The notes beneath the pieces are model-generated. The model did not search any database. It had not been told where the DNA came from and worked only from the letters and a program-made list of their open reading frames with translations. A stretch of DNA of 64,000 nt from positions 6,851,919 to 6,915,918 of the forward strand of contig JABAKD010000016.1 of the NCBI GenBank assembly GCA_012845835.1, in the 5' to 3' direction. Origin of the DNA: Undaria pinnatifida. Taxonomy: Eukaryota > Sar > Phaeophyceae > Laminariales > Alariaceae. The position numbers and the translations under genes were made by a program. Within the stretch, counting starts at the first letter, position 1. Each line of letters begins with the position of its first letter. Positions 34,202 through 43,310 of the stretch are shown here, one piece after another.

Positions 34202-34905
34202 ATGCAATGTCTATGCCTCGTCGGCGTTATCCGCGAAGATGCTGACCTTATGGTCAAGATCAGGCGACGGGTCCGACTCATGAGGGCATACTACAAACGG
34301 TCGGTCCGAAGCTATACGTACCATATGCAGATCGCCCGGCTCAGCCTGAATACCGGCCTGCTGAAAACCGAAGTGATTGAGACCCTGCTGTACGGGTGTG
34401 TGACGTGGACCCTTATCGCGACTCAGTATGACGAGCTGCGAGAGGTGCACCTCGAAGTCCTCCCGCGAATCCTCGGCTTCCAGCGTCATGCCGAAAACAC
34501 CAACCTCTCGTACGCCAAGGCCCTAAGAAGACGACATGCGAGAGCATCGAAACGGCCATCCGGAAACGGCGGCTCGTTTTCGCTGGGGCAATGGTACGGC
34601 GAGACAAGGGGCGATTACCCAGTTGGATGATGTTCGCGCAGATAGTCGGCGGAACAAACCCGGGACCAGGTGGGCCACCGAACAACTGGCTCAGAAGACG
34701 ACGTCGCCGTTTTTCGATCCACCGAACGTTCCGCGGAAGAGTCCCCACGGCAGTTTGGAGTTGAAGCCGTACTGTGGGTCCATGCGGCAAAGTAGGCGGG
34801 CAAGTGGTACCGAGGGGTCCTTGAAGCAGCCGAACGGCTCATGGCCAGGTGGCACGTAGAGGTGGAAACAAAAGAGCTCGGAGCGCCGCGCAGCCTGGAT
34901 GAGTG
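34202..34905 (+). mobile_element. LINE (non-LTR retrotransposon), 3' end of reverse transcriptase ORF, decayed
   Basis: The translation shows the C-terminal, post-thumb part of a LINE reverse transcriptase: IRRRVRLMRAYYKRS, then LKTEVIETLLYGCVTWTL, then LREVHLEVLPRILGFQR. The blocks SIETAIRKRRLVFAGAMVRR (34538 on) and GKWYRGVLEAAERLMARWH (near 34800) follow in other frames. Two frame shifts and an in-frame stop mean it is dead. The catalytic palm (YADD-type) motif and endonuclease domain are absent, so the copy is 5'-truncated, the usual outcome of target-primed insertion. The LLYGCVTWTL style is familiar from LINEs of algae and other protists; the clade is not assigned. Confidence 0.85.
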
Positions 34906-35630
34906 ACGCCCAAAGGGAAATAAAGGGGAGGGGGGCGTAGAGAAGCCGCGGTTTAAGAAAGCAAGGAGGAGACGGCAGACAGGGTAGCAATGCACCAGGC
35001 GGAGTAGTAGGTAAAACCTGTCTACGTAACCTCAAGCTACTGCGACTGCCGCGTGTTTTGTTTTTGTTCTTTGGGTTGCCTGCTCCTTCTCCCGCGGCGG
35101 TGCAGTGTCAGCCGATACCGCGGTACTACCAGACCGACATGTGGGTTCTTGTTTGAACCGGTTTTACCCTTTTCCCTTTCATTGCTTTTGTCCCTTCCTT
35201 AGTCCCTATATTTGTTTACAGTGTATTTGTTTATGTTTTCCCTGTTTGCTTTGCCCTGTTTACTCTGCCCTTTGTGTTTCGTTTTGGGTACCCTTGGGGG
35301 CTATTGAGACGATGATGTCGGTATGGACGCCGCCGTTGAAGACGCGATAAGTACAGGACAGACCAGGCAGCAATGCTCCTAACCCTCTAGTAGTTGCAGT
35401 CGGAACCCGTTTGAGGTGCTGCCCCCGACGCCGGCTAAGTGGCGTCATCTTTTTCGTTGCCGTGTTTTTGCATGCTTTTTTGTTTAGCTTCGTTTCTGTC
35501 TTGAGTATGGATGCGATGATGACGGTATGGGAGTGTCATCAGAGTCAGTGCGCAGGTGATGGACCATGCGGCAATGCTCCTACTCCGACTGCTACAAGCA
35601 GTAGTTGCTGCCTGGCTGCTACCTCGTATG
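34906..35630 (+). other. probable LINE 3' flank or untranslated region
   Basis: No protein similarity. Two related blocks, GACGATGATGTCGGTATGG (35309) and GCGATGATGACGGTATGGG (35512), each followed by GCAATGCTCCTA, form a diverged direct repeat of about 205 bp. T-rich DNA follows to 35770. Whether it belongs to the LINE is inference from position. Confidence 0.4.
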
Positions 35631-36479
35631 TTTTTTTTTCAATTTTCTCGTCCCGTTCTGCTTCCCTCTTTGTTGTTTCCATTTTTTTTTTTTTTTTTCG
35701 TTTGTCTTTTCTTCTTTCTTAGTATCGTCTTCTTTTTTTTCCTGGTTTTCCTTTTTTCTTTTATACATAGTCTGTTGTGCTGGTTTGCATCTCCCCGCGT
35801 GTTCATTGCGGTTTATTGCTGTCACCTTTTGCTGTACAAGTATTGGCAATGTGTATCTCTGTATTGTACTTCGTGACCTCAGGGCTCGTCTCCTTAGCCA
35901 GCTCTCTCGAGGAGGCATCGGCTCAGATACTGGTTGCGCTGGATGTAGATGGGTGAAAATATCACGGTCATGTGCAGAACACCCCCCCCCCCCCCCCCCG
36001 GAGTATAACACGCCGGGTGACCAGTTTTTTGGAGGCCGAAATGTTGTCACCGGATATGTGGTATACCATTGGTACATCGTACACGGCATGGATGTCGAGA
36101 GCAGATGTCGATATGTTGAGTCGAGATACCCCGATCGGTGGAACTATACACAACCAATAATATATTGCAATAATATATATTTTTCACGATTTGCACTTGT
36201 CCCCCTCGTGCTCAATGGTGGTGACATTGCATGGCCACGTCACCTCGCTCGTTGTATTTTGCAGTATGTATCTCTTGTCTTATAATTGGCGACGTCAGAG
36301 CCCCACATCGGCACGGTAAAATCATGGTAACTGCATGGTTACACCTATCGATTAAAAAAATGTTCTATTTTGCGATCCATGTACAAGAACACACCACGAA
36401 GCTATAACACATTGTATACCACACCTAAAACATTGTTGTATACCACACCTATTATTAACAACATCAAATCTGCTGGAAT
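35631..36479. other. no gene seen
   Basis: A T-rich tract (35625-35765) and a 17-base C run near 35983. The long hydrophobic frame here is translated poly(T). Confidence 0.6.
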
Positions 36480-38030
36480 AATTAATAATACCAGGCAGAT
36501 TTGTCCCCTTGAAGGATTTATAGTTTCCGCGCACATATTGAGTTGTCCCGCCCGTCCCCCTGCCCCCGTCCCCGATCCCTCTTGTTCAAACGCCCCACCT
36601 AAAATCACAGTCTACCAGTGTAAGAAACACTACCAGGCAGCTGATATCACCTCATTATCTTTCTAGCCACCCATGCCGTAGCTCCAATTCATCCCCCCCC
36701 CCCCCATTTTGTTTTTTTCCCGCTCGCTCTTGTTCAAACACCCCACCTAAAATCAAGATATGCCTGAGTAATAAACACTACCAGGCAGTTGATATCACCT
36801 CATTATGTTTCTAGCTATCCATGCCGTAGCTCCAATTCCTCCCCCCCCCGTCCCAAACGCCCCCTCCTTCCCCATCACCCAAACCATCGCCTATTAATAG
36901 ACCTAGCACCACGTGTATGACAAGCCCCTACATCTAAATGACCTAAAGCTGTTGGAAATCCCCTTCCCCCCCCCCCTCCCGCCCCCCCCTTCCCCGCCCC
37001 CCCCCCCCCCCCCCCCCCCACCCCTTCGAACACTCCGCCCTCTCCTCACTGGTTGCACGACTTACAGGATACCCTTCCTGGCTAAGCTGATGCATTTCCT
37101 TCCACAGCTGTCAGATTTTGTCCCCCTCAAAAACGGGTTTTATAGTTTCCGCGCACAGACTGACTAACATCACCCTGTTGACCCTGATAGCTACACTGTA
37201 GTTCCAAGGGGAGTCGCCGACCGATGTCTTTAATGAGGACACACACAGTAATACGCGCGATCGGAGTATCGCGCACAGGTTGCAAAGATGAGTTTCGACG
37301 AAATCTTCGATCTCACAGCTGGAGTGTATTTTATTTTTATAATATATAAGCGCTCGCCGCTCGCCACTGTTGCTGCTGCTGTTGCTGCCAAAATGGTTAC
37401 ATAAAACGAGATATGATATGCATATGATAGATATGCCTCCTTCCCCACCACCCGCACGACCGCGTAGGCCTAGCACCACGCGTACAGCAAGCCCCTACAT
37501 GTATGCGACCTAAATCTGTTAAAAAACCTCCCCCCCCCCCCCCGAAACTCCCCCCCCCCTCCCCCCCCCCCCTTTTTTTTTTTTTTTTTTTTCCCCGCTC
37601 CCTCTTGCTCAAACGCCCCACCTCCATCGAAATCACCTCATTATCTTTCTAGAGCCATCCATGCCGCTGCTTCAATTCCCCCCCCCCCCAACGCCCACTC
37701 CTTCCCCACCACCCGCACCATCGCCTAGACTTAGCACCACGCGTTTAGCAAACCCCTACATCTATGCGACCTGAAGCTGTTAAAAACCCTTTCGCCCCAA
37801 CCCCCACCCACCCACCCCCGCGAACACTCCGCCCTCTCCTCACTGGTTGTACAACGTACAGGATATACATGATCAACTGGTGGTGCATTCCTTCTATGAT
37901 ACAACCGTCACATTTATCTCCTAAAAAGATTTATAGTTTCCGCGCACAGATTGAGTTGCCCCGCCCGCCCCGCCCCGCCCCCCCCCCCCCCCCCCCCCCC
38001 CCCCGCTCCCTGTTGATCAAACCCAGGCCC
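36480..38030 (+). repeat. C-rich satellite-like array
   Basis: Blocks recur in order with C runs of 8-30 between them: CTTGTTCAAACGCCCCACC, ATATCACCTCATTATCTTTC, CATGCCGTAGCTCCAATTC, CCTTCCCCACCACCCGCACC, CCTAGCACCACG and AAGCCCCTACATCTATG. They appear near 36585, 36728, 37440, 37600 and 37690. TTTATAGTTTCCGCGCACA, the inner part of the stem-loop unit, also appears alone at 36518 and 37928. Confidence 0.8.
37105..37321 (+). repeat. full 217 bp stem-loop unit, copy E
   Basis: From CAGCTGTCAGATTTTGTCCC to CTCACAGCTG, with TAGTTTCCGCGCACAGACTG, AGGGGAGTCGCCGACCG and CGCGATCGGAGTATC inside. The conserved flank GGAGTGTATTTTATTTTTAT continues outside the CAGCTG. Confidence 0.9.
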
Positions 38031-38113
38031 CCACGTCCTTAGAAACTCCGCCCTCCCCTCACCGGTTATACGACTGACAGGATACACTTGATAAACTGAT
38101 GCATTTCCTTCCA

Positions 38114-38332
38114 CAGCTGTCAGATTTTGTCCCCCTCAGAAACGGGTTTCATAGTTTCCGCGCACAGACTGACTACATCACCTCTGTTAACCCTGATAGC
38201 TACACTGTAGTTGCAAGGGGAGTCGCCGACCGATATCCTTAATGAGGACACACAACCCGTAATACGCGCGATCGGAGTATCACACACAGCTTGCAAAGAT
38301 GAGTTTCGACAAAATCTTCGATCTCACAGCTG
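38114..38332 (+). repeat. full 219 bp stem-loop unit, copy F
   Basis: About 95 percent like copy E, and the similarity extends upstream to CACTCCGCCCTC (38045; 37031 in copy E). The two lie in a ~320 bp segmental duplication about 1010 bp apart. Confidence 0.9.
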
Positions 38333-38557
38333 GAGTGTATTTTATTTTTTATAATATATTCGTACGATTTTTTTTTTTCGTTCTTCTTCATGTATGTTTT
38401 CATATGCATCATCAATCAGCTGTAGTCGTTCGTGTTATGCATGTTGCCGGTATCGCATAATATCATAAGAGTCATATGATAATGTCATGCCACAACGGCC
38501 AAAAAAATAAATGACGCGTTCGCCCTTTTAAAAGCATCACACTGCTGTTAAGGACGC

Positions 38558-38647
38558 TTAACCCCTTTACAACTGGAAACCCGTTTGTGGGGACATAATC
38601 ACTTGGATTTAGTATAGGGAGGGGTTCGGGGGCTCAAAAGGGGTTAA
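38558..38647 (+). mobile_element. miniature TTAA-type element, copy 2 (best preserved)
   Basis: TTAA at 38558-38561 and 38644-38647 bracket 82 bp that start CCCCTTTACAACTGG and end GGCTCAAAAGGGG, giving a short inverted repeat CCCCTTT/AAAGGGG. TTAA target duplication with a CCC start is the hallmark of piggyBac. It cannot encode a protein. Confidence 0.75.
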
Positions 38648-39339
38648 TACTGGCTGCAGGTTTAGGTCTTGTGTGTATTCTTCACAAAAAAGTGATAATT
38701 TCACGGTGGCGTGGAAATAGCAGTTTACGGACTGTGAAGAATACACACAAGACCTTTCCACCCATCTATATCCAGCCCAACCTGTGTCCGTGCTAATGCC
38801 TCATAGAGAGACGAGCTCTGTGGTCGCGCACTACGAGACGGGGATGCACATTGCCTATCCAGCAAGGAGATTCGGCCGTGCAATGCCAAGTGCAATGACC
38901 ACGCGGACCGAAAAGAAAAATATGGAAGCCAGCACACAAGAGTACGATACATGCAGTAAAAAAAGGGGGGGGGAAAAAAAAGATGAACACGAAAAACACA
39001 AAACTTGTTCCCATTCCCATTCTTGGGCAAATATCAAATACTATCCTATATAGTATTCTATGATATGGTATGTACGTACTCGTACAGCAATATTATTCGA
39101 GGAAACTGGTCTTTTTAGGCACGATGGGGCTGGGCGGTCACCAGAGGGGGTCGAACCGCGATGTCCCGTACGAAGTCTATGATATAAAGCGTAGTTAAGG
39201 AAGGGCGGCAAGAGACAAAGCAAAACAAAACCCAATATGTTTTGTCTTCCTTTCGTGTGCGCTGAACTCTGCCGGCATCGATCAGTCGCGTCATGGTACA
39301 TGCAGCTAAAACAGCGTTTGGAGGGGGGGGGGGTGACGA
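38648..39339. other. no gene seen
   Basis: AAGACCT...GTGTGTATTCTTCACA at 38667 and its reverse complement at 38735 form an inverted repeat of about 20 bp with a ~45 bp loop. Confidence 0.55.
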
Positions 39340-39575
39340 CGTGTGTGCTCATACCGTGCATGGCTGCAGTCGTAAGACCATAGACCGTGGCATTCCTATA
39401 ATGCCGCGGCCTGGAGGGGGCTGGGGGAGGGGCGGGGGGCGAGTCTACTCCTTTAACTGCTTGCCTTAGTTTGACCATTGACCACCCACCCATCCGTTTG
39501 GAGATGGAGCTTTATTCTTTCTTACTCCTAACGCAAGGCACCTCCAACATTTGGGCGCTCTTTTATTTTGGTTGG
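39340..39575 (-). repeat. dispersed repeat family W, copy 3
   Basis: The reverse complement has GAGCGCCCAAATGTTGGAGG, CTCCATCTCC, GGTCAATGGTCAAAC and AGGCAAGC, then the linked GGCATT ... GGTCTATGGTCTTACGAC block. Confidence 0.75.
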
Positions 39576-39862
39576 CGTTCCGTAGATGGGAAGGTGGGGG
39601 TGTATTTATCGCTGCAATGCTGGTGCCGCTCCACGAGTACCTGTAAAGCTTGCCCCCGAAGCGTGGTTTGCTGTTCCAACGGTTCCCTGAGGGATGTACG
39701 GTATTAATGGTATGCTAACCTGCTTGGGACCCACGAACGCGATCAAGCAATCCGGATGCGTGGTCTTATTGATAAAACTCTAGGGTGGGCACGCTGCAAA
39801 ATGCTTAGCATCGTGATCATGCTGCGCGCGTCCCGTACAGCATACAACTTAGGGTTAGTGGC

Positions 39863-39946
39863 TACCGCCTATACAACTGGAAACCCTTTTTGGGCCAAAT
39901 TTACTTGAAGTCAGTATAAGGAGGGATTTGGGGGCTCTACCAGGGT
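39863..39946 (+). mobile_element. miniature TTAA-type element, copy 3 (edges worn)
   Basis: TACAACTGGAAACCCTTTTT, TTACTTGAAGTCAGTATAAG and GGAGGGATTTGGGGGCTC in order. TTAA is lost at both edges. Confidence 0.6.
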
Positions 39947-40029
39947 TCACCTCGAATACTGCCAGAGCGAAGGTCAGAGGTCCATATCTCGGCGTGGATT
40001 TTTTTGTTTTTCTCAATGCCACCAACTGC

Positions 40030-40200
40030 CGAGAGCGCCTAATAGCGTGCGTAAGCACACTAGTTCGACGCGAATCGACGAGGGAAGAAAATGCTGAACT
40101 CTGTCTCTCTCTCGCGATAAAAAAACGAAGGCGCTTGCCGTTGTGGAGGAGGGTGGGGGGGGGGAGCTTTGTCAGTCTGTATCTGAGTTACGACTAGAAA
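40030..40200 (+). repeat. dispersed repeat family Z, copy 5
   Basis: TTCGACGCGAATCGACGAGG, CTCGCGATAAAAAAACGAAG, CTTGCCGTTGTGGAGG and TCTGAGTTACGACTAG. A further fragment, GCGAGAAAGAAGGGCGAAG, lies at 40478. Confidence 0.75.
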
Positions 40201-41050
40201 CATGATTCGATAGAGGTATACCGTTTTTTGGCCATTTTTTCTTGTGAATGACGGAGCTTCTTAACCCAAAGTCGTCTAAAGTAGGACATTTTTTTTCGCG
40301 TGATTTTTTAGTTGTGTACCGAGGACATGGCATTTTTCGTCCGGTGTACGTAGCAGTTTTACTTTTTTTCTCCAAATCAGTTCGTATTTTGGAGAGGTGT
40401 TAAGCTCCCAAATTGAGTTAACCTCAGGAAAAAAGGGGTGCACCTCCATCGTGGCACGCGCCACTATTAGTAGGAGCGAGCGAGAAAGAAGGGCGAAGAT
40501 TATAAATGGGATGAAGAAACAAGATGAAAAAAAAAAAGGGTGGATTCCGTTTTCCCGGAGGAAATAGTGCTAAAGCTCCTAGAAACGGGCGTGCCCTCCA
40601 CAAGAGCTGCCGGACACACAGCACATTGAAGCCCCCGTCAGAAGAGGCTATTTACGACTATTTATTTTGGCGTCGACGGCTGCCAACCTCGAAATTTTCG
40701 CGAGGGGTGGCAGTAGAGTTTTTTACCGTGTTTTCATTGCCTCAAAAACGTTTCTACCAGCGGAAGTACGACCACCTTCTTTGTTTTGCCCATTTTGTGC
40801 TCGTGGTGCCCACCTGCTGCTTTGAAGTATACGTTTCGTGTGCCATGCCGCGAGTGTTGTTTCTCTTGTATTTCGTGTGCAATGGGATAGCAACCTCGTG
40901 AGTGGTTGATTGTGTCGGAGGCCTAGTAGTGTTCACGACTTGGCCTATATGAACACGTGAGGCCTCGCTGAAAACGGTTGATAATCGACACTAGTATGTT
41001 GAAAGCTCCTCGTTACATCTTCAGTGCGAGAAATTCCCCGACGGGTCGCG
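40201..41050. other. no gene seen
   Basis: A 125-codon plus-strand frame (40524-40901) is unrecognised. Confidence 0.45.
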
Positions 41051-41077
41051 GCTAGGGTTAGGGTTTTATAGGGTTTC
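41051..41077 (+). repeat. short telomere-like stretch
   Basis: CTAGGGTTAGGGTTTTATAG plus GGTTT, degenerate. Confidence 0.7.
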
Positions 41078-41231
41078 CGACCCTTTTCATGTACTGCTGC
41101 CCTGGTTCGGGCACACGTACCTACCTCTCTTTCAAGGAAAAAAATGTCCCCGAAACGGGGTGCAGTTCTCGAGGGTGTATCCCTTTTATCCCATACTAAT
41201 TGCAAGTAGTGTCCCCCAAAACGTGTGTGCT

Positions 41232-41265
41232 GTTCTAGAAGGATCTAGAATGATCTAGAAGGATC
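41232..41265 (+). promoter_or_regulatory. heat-shock-element-like TTCTAGAA cluster
   Basis: TTCTAGAAGGATCTAGAA followed by TGATCTAGAAGG gives spaced GAA/TTC pentads (TTCnnGAA). No gene start is evident nearby, so regulation is speculative. Confidence 0.25.
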
Positions 41266-41857
41266 AAAATAAAGTACTTGGAGTATTTTTCAACCATGTT
41301 GTCGAAGATGGACCACGGTCTAGACGTCTAGAAAGCCCTCCGGAGGCCCACACGTCCTAGCTTTGAGGGGAGTGTTTACGAGTTACCATCTTTCCAAACA
41401 AAATATATCTCACACTGTTAATTGTTCCCAATAAGTTTTCCCAGTTAACGCGGGTGAGCTCCAGCATGGTCAAAGTGTATAAATAATCCTACACGGAGTT
41501 GTAAGTGGTTTCTTTTTGAGGAGGAGGGGGAGGGGGGGGGGGGGGGGGGGTCGCGCTTTTTTTCTGAGGGTCGGTTGGCCGGCCCCGATGCCTACATATA
41601 TCAAGGCCGCATGCTGATGCAGGGCCTTCGGTTTTCGCGGGGGGGCGGGGGGGGGGGGTGATCGACCACAACGACCGGGCTTTTCGAGCATCGCGATCAG
41701 GCTGTTCGACCCAACCTCGCCGTAGGTCGCATCGGGTCGGCGAACAGACGCATTAGGATGTATGCGAGATACAAACCTTGGTTGAACACCAGTAGGAGTT
41801 GGGGTAAAAAAACATTTACTAATAGTATTGAAACCGTCGAACGTCCTAGTTCAAGGC
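41266..41857. other. no gene seen
   Basis: G runs at 41530-41550 and 41640-41659. AGACGTCTAGA palindromic motif near 41322. Confidence 0.5.
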
Positions 41858-41975
41858 CAACCCAACCTAACCCTAACTCTAACCCTAAACTAGGTTAGAA
41901 ACATCTTTCCCAGCATTGTTGTTGTTGTTGTTGTTCTTTTCGAACCTGTTTGTTCGTGGGTTGGGTTGACCTTGG
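41858..41975. repeat. inverted repeat enclosing a telomere-like array
   Basis: CAAGGCCAACCCAACC at about 41862 faces GGTTGGGTTGACCTTG at about 41959. The loop holds CCTAACCCTAACTCTAACCC and (GTT)6. Confidence 0.75.
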
Positions 41976-42269
41976 GTTATATGACGTTCGTCGCTCTCGA
42001 GTACTATTATATTTGTACGTTTTCCAGCATGAGCGTTTGGAAACCGCAAACGCCCTATTGTTCGACGGTTTGTCATCGGGCTATGCGACCATCGCGACTG
42101 GGCTCTTCGACCGAACGGATCCGAACCGAACCAAAGCGAAACACAGCGTAACGGCCCGCACCAGCCCAGCTCGGACGGACAGATATATTGTGCGACGGTA
42201 TGTCTTACCTTATCCTCTTTTTCGGAAGACAGTGTAGAGAGGACAGGCCGGGGAGGAGCGGGGTTGGGG

Positions 42270-42345
42270 CGGGGCTCGTTTGTTGCTTGCCTTACATATT
42301 CGTGTGACCGTTTACCACCCATCCTTTTCGAGAAAGGGGAGGGGG
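42270..42345 (-). repeat. dispersed repeat family W, partial copy 4
   Basis: Reverse complement gives TCTCGAAAAGGATGGGTGGT and AGGCAAGCAACAAACGAG. Confidence 0.6.
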
Positions 42346-43052
42346 GAAGGCGAGTATGTCTTATCCACGCTTCGGGGAAGTGTAGAAAGGGAAGGTGGCA
42401 GGTGGGGGCGGGGGCGGGATGCGATTCACAAGATACGTGGAAGCCGAAACGGCGTTGTTGGCACTGCACGTGCTGGACGTTCGTTTCTACGCCACACGCC
42501 GATGGCGTGTTTACGGCCGTGCGTGCCGTTTTGTACGAAACACCTTTGGTTCTCTTGTCTCTCGCTTGCGCTTTGTTTGTGGTGGGGCGAGGGAGGGGAA
42601 CCCTAACAGCCCCCGCGTGTCTGTATCTATGTATTTATGAGAAGGTATAACATGAGCCGTCGACGCATAGTCAAGTCAAGTAACTGAGGGGTTATTTTCG
42701 GATCATCGCCCGCGATAAAATCGCCATCACATCTTGGTAGTGGGTAGGGATACACGAAAGTCGTGGCGGGGATACGTATGTGTATTGGTGTAAACCTCGC
42801 GCCACCCGCTTTGCTTCGTGCCGACCTACGCGTGTAACCTAATACGCCCCCAAGGGTTGTCTTGTATGTATATATAATCCGAGTTACTGGCTTGGACTTA
42901 CACCAGCATTGAAGCCCACCTTCGATTCGGGGACAAGCTACTTGAAAAATAGTGCGGGATTATTTCTGCAGAGCGAACAGGATTGATCGCAAGGCGGGCC
43001 CCATGTCGCGCTTTTTGTTACATGTACGTATGTATACATCATTTCCAGTGCG
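42346..43052. other. no gene seen
   Basis: Frames of 81-128 codons overlap on one strand in all three phases near 42264-42650; none is recognised. Confidence 0.4.
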
Positions 43053-43105
43053 GAGCTGGTAGCTCAGGTGGTTATGGCGCACATCTGACAGCACACGTGT
43101 TGTCG

Positions 43106-43155
<50 letters not shown>

Positions 43156-43209
43156 GCTGTTGCTGTTGCTGTTATTGTTATTGTTGTTGTCGTTGTTGTC
43201 GTTGTTGTC

Positions 43210-43242
<33 letters not shown>

Positions 43243-43310
43243 GTCGTCGTTGTTGTTGTTATTGATGTCTTACATTAACTCGCATAATCAAGCCCGTGGT
43301 CACGTGTACG
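43053..43310 (+). repeat. tRNA 5'-half-like sequence, (TTG/TCG)n array and conserved tail
   Basis: GGAGCTGGTAGCTCAGGTGG matches an acceptor start and an A box (TAGCTCAGGTGG), followed by TTATGGCGCACATCTGACAG. Then about 165 bp of TTG/TCG/CTG triplets, then TTAACTCGCATAATCAAGCC. No B box is found, so it is not a functional tRNA gene. A SINE-like element with an expanded triplet array is likely. Confidence 0.5.

Noticed and set aside
35605-36285. 226-codon hydrophobic frame that looks like a membrane protein.
   Set aside because: The Phe/Leu/Ser stretch is translated T-rich low-complexity DNA, and the rest carries no domain.
41232-41265. Heat-shock promoter.
   Set aside because: The TTCnnGAA pattern is present, but no gene start lies downstream and the repeated GGATCTAGAA is equally a short tandem repeat; kept only as a low-confidence site.
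43053-43110. Functional tRNA gene starting at GGAGCTGGTAGCTCAGG.
   Set aside because: A good A box, but no anticodon arm that folds well and no B box; a triplet array follows instead.
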